Source: Cucumis sativus (taxonomy: Eukaryota; Streptophyta; Magnoliopsida; Cucurbitales; Cucurbitaceae). Taken from it: 64,000 nucleotides of DNA. The position numbers were made by a program, and so were the translations under genes. Each line of letters opens with the position of its first letter. The stretch's first letter is position 1. The notes under the pieces were generated by a model. The model saw only the letters and a list, made by a program, of their open reading frames with translations, ran no database searches and had not been told where the DNA came from. The stretch is from assembly GCF_000004075.3 (NCBI RefSeq), contig NC_026656.2, positions 310,001 through 374,000 of the forward strand, given 5' to 3'. Shown piece by piece: positions 1-10,947 of the stretch.

Positions 1-137
1 GTCCTTTCTCTCCATTCAACACGACATCTTAAATTCCTTCTTCTTCTTCTTCTTCCTGCTTCCTACTCCCACCTTACCTATATTCCTCTAAACTCCCTTT
101 TCATTCTTCTTCTCATCTTCATTTCTCAATTCCCTCC
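1..137 (+). promoter_or_regulatory. 5' leader of the CFIm25 gene
   Basis: This pyrimidine-rich stretch (many ctt and ttc runs) lies directly before the ATG at 138. It has the composition of a plant 5' UTR. The promoter itself lies outside the window. Confidence 0.5.
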
Positions 138-2104
138 ATGGGTGACGACGGACGTCTGCATGCTATTGACGACGACGATGCTTCTTCCGCCCACCAGCTC
201 TCTTACATCGATATCTACCCTCTCAGCAACTACTACTTTGGATCCAAAGAGCCTCTTCTTTTCAAGGATGAGACCTTGTCTGATCGTGTCCTCAGGATGA
301 AATCCAAGTATCCATTCTCACTGTATTCCGTTGACTATACTTTGCTCTTTAATACCTTCCTTCAATTTCTCTATTCTGTTTTTATTTCTGCAGTTATGCT
401 GCTCACGGATTGAGGACTTGCGTCGAAGCAGTTATGCTGGTTCGTTCTTTCCTTACAATTATTTCATTTTATATACCTCAATCTTTAGTCTCCTAAGTCC
501 TATTGATTGATTTCTTTAAGGATATAGAGTTTTTATTCTGCCTCTGCTGTTACCGTCCTCCAATTGCTTGACGCGTACTTAATCGGTGGAGTTCTGATTT
601 TGTTGGCTTCTGTCAGTGTAGTTATAACTTCTACTGCAGTTTAAACAGCATCGACTTATTTGGCCTATTCTCCCGCTATTCTTAGATTCATAGATCATGA
701 TGCCTGATTACTAAGAGTAGCTGTTATGAAATCAACAAATAAAATTAAGAAGAAAAGTCCGAATGGTAGGAAACTGACACTAAAATTTACATGTTCACTA
801 ACAGTGTGTGAGTTTATTATTAGAGAATAATTCAGGATACAGATGGTTTCTAACTTTAGAGTTTACTTAGCGCACTTTTCTAACTTCTGTAGTAAATACA
901 ATTTAGGTTTCAACAATAATTAAATTCACAAGTTCTGTCTCCTGGCGGTATTGGCTTTTGTGGGATTGGTTCTTTATTTTTGTGGAATGAACATGATTTT
1001 TTGCATCCACACACATGATCTCCATACTTCATTTCCGTTTTGGGAGAAATCATGGTAGGTCGGCCTTTTCTATCCATAATACCTTTTAGGAGATAAGTTT
1101 TAGAATTATAAACCTCAATTCAGGACGCTTTTTTCTGCTATACAATTTCTAGATGTACATTTCATCTTGCGATCAGAAACAGTGCTTAGTATTCTGCATT
1201 ATAATTGAAAGTGCCTGTTGTTCTCAAATTAGGTTGAACTATTCAAGCATCCTCATTTGTTGCTGTTTCAAATACGTAATTCAATTTTCAAGCTTCCTGG
1301 TGGTCGCATAAGGCCCAATGAATCAGGTAAATTTGTTCTTTGGATCTCTTCTGCAGATGAGTTTGTCTGAGTTTAATAGTTATGCTGATATTTTATCATG
1401 GTTGATGATCTCAATTTACAGATATTGATGGCTTGACACGAAAGTTGACGAAGAAGCTTTCTGCCAACGGAGCCTCTGATGCATCTCATTGGGAGGTATT
1501 ATAATGCCCAAATCCATTCCTTTAATTTCTGTACCATATTACTGCTGCGATTGTGAATGATGGAATTTGAAATTTTCTGCTTTTAACGTTTAGGTTAGTG
1601 AGTGCCTCGGTATGTGGTGGAGGCCTGACTTTGAGACCTTGCTCTTCCCGTATTTGTCCACTAATGTTAAAGGGGCCAAGGTAGTTATTTGAATGCGAAT
1701 TACTTCCTTTAAACTACGACATGCATCATTTACCTTTAACTCACTTGCTCGCTCACTACCTGATGCAGGAGTGCACTAAACTTTTCTTGGTCAAGTTGCC
1801 GGAGAGTAGAAAATTTGTTGTGCCAAAGAACCTCAAGTTGATCGCAGTTCCTTTATGCCAAATTCACGAAAACCATAAGGTATCTTAATCAAGTCACTTT
1901 GTGGAAGTCCAATATGTAACATTTGAAAATCTTACTTTTTGTTGAAAGAATGAAAGAAAAGGACACAAGTTCGATTGTTGTATAAAAATGTGGTGCATAA
2001 TCTAACTACATGTAAATCCCGTCATCTTGCAGACATATGGACCAATTATATCGGGCATTCCGCAGCTTCTTTCCAAGTTCTCCTTCAACATCATCGGAAC
2101 CTAA
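138..2104 (+). CDS. Pre-mRNA cleavage factor Im 25 kDa subunit (CFIm25/NUDT21-like)
   Basis: Seven exons (138-307, 394-439, 1233-1326, 1422-1495, 1594-1680, 1769-1879, 2033-2104) join in frame to a protein of 217 residues. In the nucleus, the CFIm25 family binds UGUA elements upstream of poly(A) sites as part of cleavage factor I and influences poly(A) site choice. Recognition rests on DIYPLSNYYFGSKE near the N terminus, then GLRTCVEAVMLVELF, FKLPGGRIRP, WWRPDFE, KLFLVKLPE and the C-terminal YGPIISGIPQLLSKF, all closely matching the human and plant proteins. The Nudix box around LPGGRIRPNESD lacks the paired catalytic glutamates of true Nudix hydrolases, as expected for this non-hydrolytic family. 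Arabidopsis has two such genes, and I cannot say which one this matches. The gene lies head-to-tail with CCT2. Confidence 0.93.
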
Positions 2105-3920
2105 AAATCATCTTATTAATTATATAACAGACGAAGAACTATGGTCGGAGCAGTGAAAAAAAAATTTATTAGTCCATTATAGAGCTGTCAGCTAACTTTA
2201 TATGAATGTTGACAGACCCTTGTATAAAACATATTATAAGTACATAAACATATATGTTGATGATTTTGTAAGTATAGAGATAAATACATAGTAGTAATAT
2301 AGGTCCACATTGTCACTTTACAACTTGTGTGTTAAATGAGTGCTAAAAACTACATATGAGTGTGTAAATTGCTGCCAACTATCTTGACTTTCTTGAGGCA
2401 ATGAACAGAGTTTTGATCATTCTCTCACTGGAGGATGCGGAGAAGTGATGAGGTATGTTAGAGGAAACTGTGTGCATATGTATGGATAGCGAAGGTTGCG
2501 TTTATGCGTTTATGCGTTTATGCCGTGTCAAAAGTGGAAAATATATGTGTGTTATCCTTATCAGGACAGTATTTGTGGTACTGGAAGCGTCTTTGAAGCT
2601 TTATTAGGTGTGGCACTCGACTTGCTTGTTTCTGCCAGTTGAGTTGAATATTCTTATTTTGCTTCATGCTTTTCTACTTTGTTTTCTGCTACGTGGAAGC
2701 TTTGGATTTTTAAGGACAGTTGCACCGATTGAGTACATAACAGTATTAAGAATGAAATTTTCCAGCTCCTTATTTATTTATTATTTCTATTACACGTTAG
2801 ATGCAAATCACAACTTCAAATTTCAATTGAAACATAATCCAAATTTTGGTTCAGTAATATACACACGATTTTATGTTATTTTATGTTATTTTAGTTTACG
2901 ATCCTTCATACTTCAGAGTTTTTAAGACTGCTTTGTATTGTATGTTAGAATTTTGGAGTGTCTGTATTGTATTGTAATTCAAAATCTATGTTAGAATTGA
3001 GTTGAACAATTTGAATTTGTTATGCAATTTTCAATCCAACCCTTTTTTTTATTGTTTACAATTTTATATTTTTCATTTTCGATTACTCAAACATTTCTCT
3101 CATTTCTAGTAGACTAAATTCTTAGAGTAATTTTGTTTGGTTCCTATTTGTTAATTATTTGCTACCATTTTATTATTAAATGAAATTGTAAATTTTGAAA
3201 CATAAGAGAAATTGTAGCATGCTAAAACCTATGAATTAAAAATTTAAGGACCCAAGCTGTAATATTTTGATACAAACTAAAATTAAAGAAATGTACTCAA
3301 TTTTGAAAAAGGAAAGACAGAAAATGAAATTGTTTAATAGTTAATAAACAGGGCCTAAAAATATAAAATTTGAAAATCAGCGACTAAATAATAATTAGAT
3401 TAAAACTTGGGACCAAAAATCAATTTCCCCTCCATTTTATATTAGAAAAAAACACTACTTTCCCTCTTTTGCAAATAATTAATTGAAAAAAAAAAAAAAA
3501 AAAACCCTAGTCCCGTGACCTCCATCACCCTCTTCACTCCTCTCCATTATTTCACTCCAAGGTATCCGCAGCGCGCCACAAGCATCTTTAACATCCCCTC
3601 CCACTCATTCTTCTCAATCTCTGCTTCTACTTCTACTTCCGCATCCCGCCATCGTATTCTACGTAAGCATTCTTCTGTATCGAGGTCCACACACAAGTCT
3701 TCTGCAACTCCCTCCATCTCCAAGCCACTCGTTGCTTGTTGAGTTTGATCTTAGGGTTTAACGAACTTTGGCTAGGGTTTTATTTGTGTTTGTTTAATTT
3801 TTTTTCCCTGTGTTTGTTGGGCTGTTTTAGTTATATTCTGCTCATGTTCCGTTTCCATTTCTCTCTCTTTTAATTGTCTCAGCTTCATTCTACTGTTAGG
3901 TCCCCGTTTTCATCATTTCC
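2105..3920. other. CFIm25 3' flank and CCT2 promoter / 5' UTR
   Basis: The AT-rich 3' flank of CFIm25 runs into the CCT2 promoter. A short tandem array of the 8-mer gcgtttat lies at about 2498-2522. An A-tract at 3487-3503 is followed by a telo-box-like aaaccctag, and the sense-strand partners ttagggttta and ctagggtttt lie at 3751-3783, so 3500-3920 is probably CCT2 leader. Open frames at 2608-2925 and 3515-3742 have no recognisable product and are judged non-coding. Confidence 0.5.
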
Positions 3921-6900
3921 ATGGCGGTAAGTTTGTTCCTAGAGGCTACATTTTTTCCCGACTTTTCATTTCTCATCGAGTATGTGATTGTTTTTTTGTT
4001 TGGTTGTATCAATGTTGAAGGTCGATAAACTTCTGAAAGATGAAGCCAGCGAAGAGAAGGGAGAGCGTGCTAGAATGGTAAGTTTCTTATTTTGTTTTGT
4101 AGAGTTTTTTCACTTCCTAAATTTAATTTATTTTAATCACTTTTCATAGGCATCATTCGTTGGCGCTATGGCAATTGCTGATTTGGTTAAGACAACATTA
4201 GGACCCAAGGGAATGGTAAGTTCTACTCCTTGGAGCATTGACCTCCTTTATTTTTCCTTATTTTAGTAATAAACTTGTCTTTTGAGTAGAGATCGGGGGA
4301 AAAATAAAATAGTGGATATTAGATCCACCCTTAATCGTTCAGGTCCTACAGGGGAAGAACCATAATCTGATACCAATATGACAAAGTGTGATCTTTCTTT
4401 CGTATCTTTAGACTGTTCTATGACTCTGCATATGGTGCTTTCCAGGATAAAATTCTCCAATCTACTGGCAGAGGACGGCAAGTCACTGTCACCAATGATG
4501 GTGCCACCATTTTAAAATCTCTCCATATCGACAACCCAGCTGCCAAAGTTCTTGTTGGTATCCTTTTCTGTAGTGTTTACTCTGTTTATGCTCAATGGAA
4601 TTTCATGACTATTGTAGTTGTGGATGGCTGTTTAATTCTTGTAATGGATGCTTCATTTATCTTACTCGAAGTTGTGCCCTTTTTATGGCTTTGAATGGAG
4701 AATCTTTAACAACAAGGTTAAGATATTTCAAAAGTTCAAGATGATGAGGTGGGTGATGGTACAACCTCAGTTGTTGTTTTGGCTGGAGAACTTCTAAGGG
4801 AGGCAGAGAAGTTGGTTGCTTCAAAGATTCACCCAATGACAATTATAGCAGGTTATTTTTCTTCCTATTTTAATATTCATTACTTTATGGTCATTTAAAT
4901 GATGAGCCACATTCCATCACGGTGTTTAGCAACATGAAAACACATGATCTTCTTTTTTGAGTACATTGATTTCATTTGCGAAGGTAGGGGATTGAACCAC
5001 CATTGCCTTGTAGGAATTAGGATGGTCGTTAGTGTCTTTATTTTTCAATAGGTGTTCTAGTTGTGGATGCATGAACAGACAAACTTTTTTTAAGAATGTA
5101 GGGACGTACAGAAAGCCCATAAAAAGGAGCACCCTAAATAAGGACTTAAAATAAGCAAAATAATTATAAGACCAATCAAATAATTTCAAAAGGAACTTGT
5201 CACCAGCTTCAACAATTAGACATATAAATTTAAATCTCACAAGGGACCAATCATCAAAAGACTCCCAATCAGTCTGTCTAAAACTCTATTATTTCTTTTT
5301 GCTCAAACATCCCATAAGCACACACTCCTGCTTTTTTTAAAAAGTCTATTTCAATCACAATGACCAATAGAGTTAGAACTCATCAATCAGATGGAAGGTC
5401 AGACCTTTTTTCTCTCTTTCTCTATTTTGCATGAGTTTACCTATATCCTCTCTTTCCCTCCCCACTGGGGAACTTGCAGAGATAGAGGATTCTCAACCCT
5501 ATAATGACAAAAGTAGGGTGGTTTTGCCATTTACATTCTTTCATTTGATAAAGTTTAAACTTGGAACTCCTTCCCTTTTGAAGATCGAAGATTTTGTTGT
5601 TTGCTTCAGTTATGCTATTGTAGAAAAATCTCAGCGTCATGTTATCTTAATGGAATATCTCTCAAGCCATTCTATCTTGTTTGACGTCTCTGTATACCTG
5701 CATGCATGCAGCGCATCAAGCTCTCTCCTCTTTTTCATTCCTGGAAACTAGATGGATTAATATTTTTTTGTCTGGTACCTTTTACATTGTGATGTGTATT
5801 TGTTGCTAAAGCTTGTGATGATTCATTTAAACATTCAGGCTATAGAATGGCTGCAGAATGTGCTCGTAATGCCTTACTGCAGAAAGTGGTGGATAACAAA
5901 GCAGATCTAGGTAATATGCTCAGATTTTCCCATCATTTTAACTCTTCAAATCTTATATGTACTTATGATTTTGTGTTCTGAAGTTGTGTGTTGGCCTTTT
6001 TCAGAAAAATTTAAATCAGACTTGTTGAAGATTGCAATGACTACTTTGAGTTCCAAAATTCTCTCACAAGACAAGGAACATTTTGCTAAGTTGGCTGTGG
6101 ATGCTGTAATGAGGCTAAAGGTGAATGTTCACTCTTAATCCATATATTGTGCTTTGGGTTAAAAATTATGTATGAACAGGTTGATTGTAAGTCTAAATAT
6201 AATGATGTTTATTGTTCTGCTGTCTGATGGATTTTTCCTTTTCCTATATATTCTATTTTCATGCGTCTGTGAGAGAGAGGGAGGGACATTTTAAATGATG
6301 TGTACCTGTCTCCATGTTGTGTCAGTGTGTCTGATATTCCGTACCTTTGGATGTGTGTTCTTTCTTACTTTTACCTTGTTGAAATTGCAGGGGAGCACAA
6401 ACTTGGAATCAATTCAAATTATCAAGAAACCTGGAGGATCATTGAAGGATTCCTTTTTAGATGAAGGGTGAGTTTTGGTGTTGGTTTTGTTTTTGGTTTA
6501 TTATAACAAATTTGAAGCTAATGCTAATGCATTTTTTGTATGTCCTTCTATTCTTTTTTCTTTCTTTTTTTCAATGAAAGGAATTGTTTCTGTAAAAACC
6601 AAAAAGGAAGTTGGAAGATAATGCGTACTTGCATTCTGTGTTGCAAATTTTTAAGAAACCTAGAGGATTGTTGACGGACTATTTTATTGAGTAATAATTA
6701 TTCAAGTTGACACAGTTAAGGAATGTTTTCTGAAAAATGATTCAGTTTTACAAAGTATACTTACTAAGTCTACAAATGTTTTTTCGAAAAGTTGTTTTAA
6801 AGATTGAATTGTATAATCTTTGTTCAGGTTTATTCTTGACAAGAAAATTGGTATTGGCCAACCCAAACGCATAGAGAACGCCAAAATTTTAGTGGCAAAT

Positions 6901-8338
6901 ACTGCTATGGATACCGACAAAGTTAAGATTTATGGTGCTCGAGTTCGTGTTGACTCAATGTCAAAAGTTGCTGAGATCGAGGGTGCTGAAAAGGAAAAAA
7001 TGAGAGAAAAGGTGAAGAAGATAATTGGTCATGGAATCAACTGCTTTGTTAACAGACAGCTGATCTACAATTTCCCAGAGGAACTATTTGCAGATGCCGG
7101 AATACTTGCTATTGAGCATGCTGATTTTGATGGTATTGAACGTCTGGCTTTAGTAACTGGTGGTGAAATTGCTTCAACTTTTGACAATCCCGAATCTGTG
7201 AAACTTGGATATTGCAAGTTGATTGAGGAGATTATGATTGGCGAGGACAAACTGATCCATTTTTCAGGTGTGGAAATGGGTCAGGCTTGCACGATTGTAC
7301 TGAGGGGTGCAAGGTATTTGAAAAATTTGTGTAGATTTCAGTTCCTATCCCTCACCCCCATGTAACATTGTTCATACATTTCTATCATTGCTTATTTCTG
7401 ATTACAAAAGAAATGGAAGGCAAATATCAGAAAGTGCTTTCATTAAATAAGACATTATCACCTAAGGCTGTTACCATGCAAAATTGTGTCCAACATGTTC
7501 CCTCGGTTGGAAATTCTTAATGGTTATTTTTGCATTTACAATTTTTATCTTGGAGCTGTTTTATTTGCATTTCTATATGTTTTGACTGTACTTTTTGTCT
7601 TTGCCAGCCATCACGTCCTTGATGAGGCTGAAAGGTCTTTGCATGATGCCTTGTGTGTACTGTCTCAGACAGTTAATGACAGCAGGGTCGTGCTTGGAGG
7701 TGGATGGCCAGAGATGATCATGTCAAAAGAAGTGGATGAGTTGGCTAGAAAGACTCCCGGAAAGAAATCACATGCTATTGAAGCTTTTTCACGGGCTCTG
7801 CAGGCTATTCCAACAATCATTGCTGATAATGCTGGGTTGGATAGTGCTGACTTGATTGCACAGCTCCGGGCTGAGCATCACAAGGAGGGTTGCAATGCAG
7901 GGATTGATGTCATCACTGGATCGGTAAGTGCTGAGATTGAAATAAATTTAAGAAGACTAATACCTCAAGTGGTATAAAGCAACTGTTGCAGTGACTAAAC
8001 GTTATATGCAGGAAGATGGAGTCCTTCGTGATCTTATTATTCTTCTCGCTCACTTAGTGTTATTAATTGATCGTTAGTAACAGCATTTTTCATGTTATAA
8101 TATCGTAGCTCAATATGGCAATGACTGCGAACTGAAAATTTATCATTAGATTTTTATCATGACCTTTGATTGTCTCATTTGTATATGACAGGTAGGAGAT
8201 ATGGCAGAACTTGGTATTTCTGAAGCATTCAAAGTGAAGCAAGCCATATTACTTTCTGCAACAGAGGCAGCTGAGATGATTCTTAGAGTTGATGAAATCA
8301 TTACTTGTGCCCCCAGGAGGAGAGAGGATAGAATGTAA
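3921..8338 (+). CDS. CCT2: T-complex protein 1 subunit beta (CCT2 chaperonin)
   Basis: Eleven exons (3921-3926, 4021-4077, 4150-4215, 4446-4557, 4723-4851, 5839-5910, 6005-6120, 6391-6467, 6828-7313, 7608-7923, 8192-8338) encode 527 residues, the usual length for plant CCT2. The product is one of eight subunits of the cytosolic TRiC/CCT ring, which folds actin, tubulin and other clients using ATP. Visible motifs are [38 protein letters not shown] (GDGTT at about 91-95), the apical region [40 protein letters not shown], and the C terminus [12 protein letters not shown]. The first coding exon is only ATG GCG. The intron at 4558-4722 has U12-type signals. The beta subunit was chosen over other CCT subunits because of the N terminus [11 protein letters not shown] and the C terminus. 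Confidence 0.96.
4558..4722 (+). other. Probable U12-type (minor spliceosome) intron in CCT2
   Basis: The donor reads GTATCCTTTT, a full match to the U12 donor consensus. ATCTTTAAC at 4702-4710 matches 7 of 9 bases of the branch consensus TTCCTTAAC. The branch adenine lies about 13 nt before the acceptor AG (4721-4722), and there is no polypyrimidine tract before that acceptor. All three traits are typical of U12 introns. Confidence 0.75.
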
Positions 8339-10947
8339 AAGAGAGGTAATCTGTGGCAATGGGATACCTTCTTCTTCTGCAAGGACTGTTATCTTATGGC
8401 ATATTTATTATACTGCCATCAGTGCTAGTGCTAGTGCTAGTTCTAGTGTTGTGAATCCTTGTCATATTTAAGATTGGATTTTGTAGGGAGGTTGCATTTT
8501 CTTGCAAGAATTTTGGGTGTCTTTTTTTACTACCGATTTTTTCTGATCAGTGTGGGTGTAATGCTATTCATTCATCAACTGACTAGAGGGGATGTGGGAA
8601 GTTCGGTTCATGAGACCGCCGTGGATTGGAGCCAGCTGCAACATGAAAGCTCCTTATCTCCTAGCTGGTCCTAATTGTGTTATTTTCGTTTGGCTGTCTT
8701 ATCATTGTGTTTTTACATATTTTTCTTTCACTGTTGTGGATGATTATCTCGGATTCTGAATTTTGTCTTGAAAAAGTAAGTTAAAAGGTGCAGTAGGAAG
8801 TTGTTTTTTATTCTAAACTTGGAGAATCTTGAAGCCTCTCACTCTAGAAGACATCGGGCTTTTGTACTCTAATTTTATTTTCGTAAAATATGCAGTTTTT
8901 TCTGTGTTCAAAATTAGGCAAGTGATCCTTCTTTTGTTGGATTTTATGCTTGGGTGAACTTGAATCGTAAGGATTATTTGTGAAGTTTTATTAAATTATA
9001 AGGATAAGGGCTAGATTTAAATTTTCTTTTAATTTTAGGGCCATATTTGCAATTAAACTTTGTCTGTCTTTTTCACACGTCGCACACAAAGATTTAATAC
9101 TAGAGATACTCATAATTAATACATTCCTCATCTCACATTTAATATTGTATTTTCTTCATGATCTCAAAAAAGCATGAGAAACAAAGTTTTATTCATTTTT
9201 TAGTACTATATGTTTTTAAAGTAATTTAAAATTTTGATTACACAATATAAAAATGTTTTCTTTTTCATTATTTCTTTTTTTGAGTTATAGAATTTAGAAA
9301 TAGTTTAGAGATCGAATGTGTAAGTATTTGCAAAATCTATTTGATTTACAGAATCAGTAGAATTTAATTTTTCTATCAAACAAACTAATTTGACATGTTT
9401 CCAAAACAATTTTATATTATGTAACCATATCTCTGTTCTTTTAAAAATCATGTCTATATTGATGTACCAAAAATATATAGTATTACATCACTTACATCTA
9501 ATAGGTTAGTAATTAAATCACTAGTTATTTTTATTCTAAATAAACTTTAGGCAACTAATTCTAGATTTAAATACAATTCATACAGAAACAAACAAACAAA
9601 TAGATTGCACTCTAGTTTCTAATCAGTTGTTAATTTCCAAGAGATAGACATGATGTGGGTTAAATAAACAGTTCAAAAGGGGTATGGTATAAACATCAAC
9701 ATCATCATCTCTTGGACTATGATTAATATTTAATTAGAGGAGATTAAGCTATTTAACAATTTAATAATCGTAGGTGGAGACTTGGAATATGACAAAATTA
9801 TAAATATATATATATAGTCTAAGTAAACACGGTAGCTATGGTTTAAACTTAAAAGGGAGAATTTTCCAATTACATTAAAGTCAAAGACACGTGTGACGTG
9901 TGAGAGACTTTGGTTATGAATGAATGAAGTAAAACCAAATACTAATCTCTAAAATAAATCGAGTTTGAAACACGTGTGAACTGAAATGTTTTCACACCAC
10001 TGAAAAAGAAAGCACTACTAACTATATATGCTGAAAAGGAGAAAAAGAAAAGGAACGTTGAAAGAGAAGTGAAGAATATTGTAATTTTCTTTCTAAATTA
10101 ATTCACATGTTTGGTAAAGATTACAACTTAGTAACATCGTAAGAGTATTTTATAGTGTGTTTGGATTACATTCATAAGTATTTAATGTAGAAAATAAATG
10201 TTTGAAAGCAATTAAAATAGATTTTTAAGCGTATTTTAAACAATTTTTAGAAAAAAAGTGTTTAAACAAAAATGAGTTTCTTAAACAATAATTTTTTTAA
10301 AAAATTCAATCCAAACAAATCTTTTAATGTTTAGTGTGCAAGTGAATTATAAATCTTATATTGTATGTTAGATGTCTCCGAGAAAAAAGAAATCTAGAGT
10401 GAACTTATTTTTTTTCTTATAATGTCAAAAGAACATTATACATAACTTCAAAAGAATAAAGTAATGTTCAAAAGAAAAGCTTTTACATTACTTTAATTTT
10501 GTGCTTAACTCAACTATACTCAAAATTGGAAAGTGTACTTATTTTAATAATTGGAAGTGTATATATACATATAAATTGGAGATTCAAAATAATGATAAAA
10601 AAGAAAAAAATCCTTTTTAAAATGAAATATATATACAAAATTTGGGGAAGTAAAAAGGGGAGAGGGAGAGGGAGAGGCAGTGAAGAAGGAAACGCGGGTT
10701 AAATAGGAAGAGGTCAGCGGTCGTCTTCTTCACGGCCGGGTCCTCCACCAGACCGGTCGACGCTATTCCTTTCCTTCCCCAATTCCCAATATTTATACTA
10801 TTGGGTATTAGATAATAAATTTTAATTAATTGAAGGGCCAAATTGCAAACTCAAAACCAACTTTTATTTTTATTATTTCACTTCTCTTCGTTTCAAGAAG
10901 ACTTCACTACGACTCACAGCACGAGGATAATAATACGCCCGCCATTG
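8339..10947. other. CCT2 3' flank and MKK promoter
   Basis: The CCT2 3' UTR side includes a small tandem gtgcta repeat at about 8420-8440. The remainder is AT-rich spacer. CACGTG cores lie at 9888-9893 and 9971-9976, with TGACGTG next to the first. A purine-rich block (10655-10690) and a pyrimidine-rich leader (10720-10947) precede the MKK start. No further gene is recognisable. Confidence 0.5.
9888..9976. promoter_or_regulatory. Pair of CACGTG G-box cores upstream of MKK
   Basis: Two palindromic ACACGTGT sites (cores 9888-9893 and 9971-9976), plus an adjacent TGACGTG, lie about 1 kb upstream of the MKK ATG. G-boxes bind bHLH and bZIP factors in plants. The assignment to MKK rests only on position. 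Confidence 0.35.

Noticed and set aside
308-393. U12-type intron in CFIm25 (donor GTATCCATT)
   Set aside because: No TTAAC-like branch lies close to the acceptor, which is instead preceded by a clear polypyrimidine tract, so U2 splicing is more likely.
2608-2925. 105-codon open frame downstream of CFIm25
   Set aside because: It lies in the AT-rich 3' flank, has low-complexity hydrophobic content and shows no recognisable domain.
3515-3742. 75-codon open frame before CCT2
   Set aside because: Ser/Thr-rich translation of a pyrimidine-rich leader; the CCT2 start is clearly at 3921. An upstream-ORF role cannot be judged.
4926-5751. Gene inside the large CCT2 intron 5
   Set aside because: Open frames on both strands are short, without splice partners or known motifs; treated as intron.
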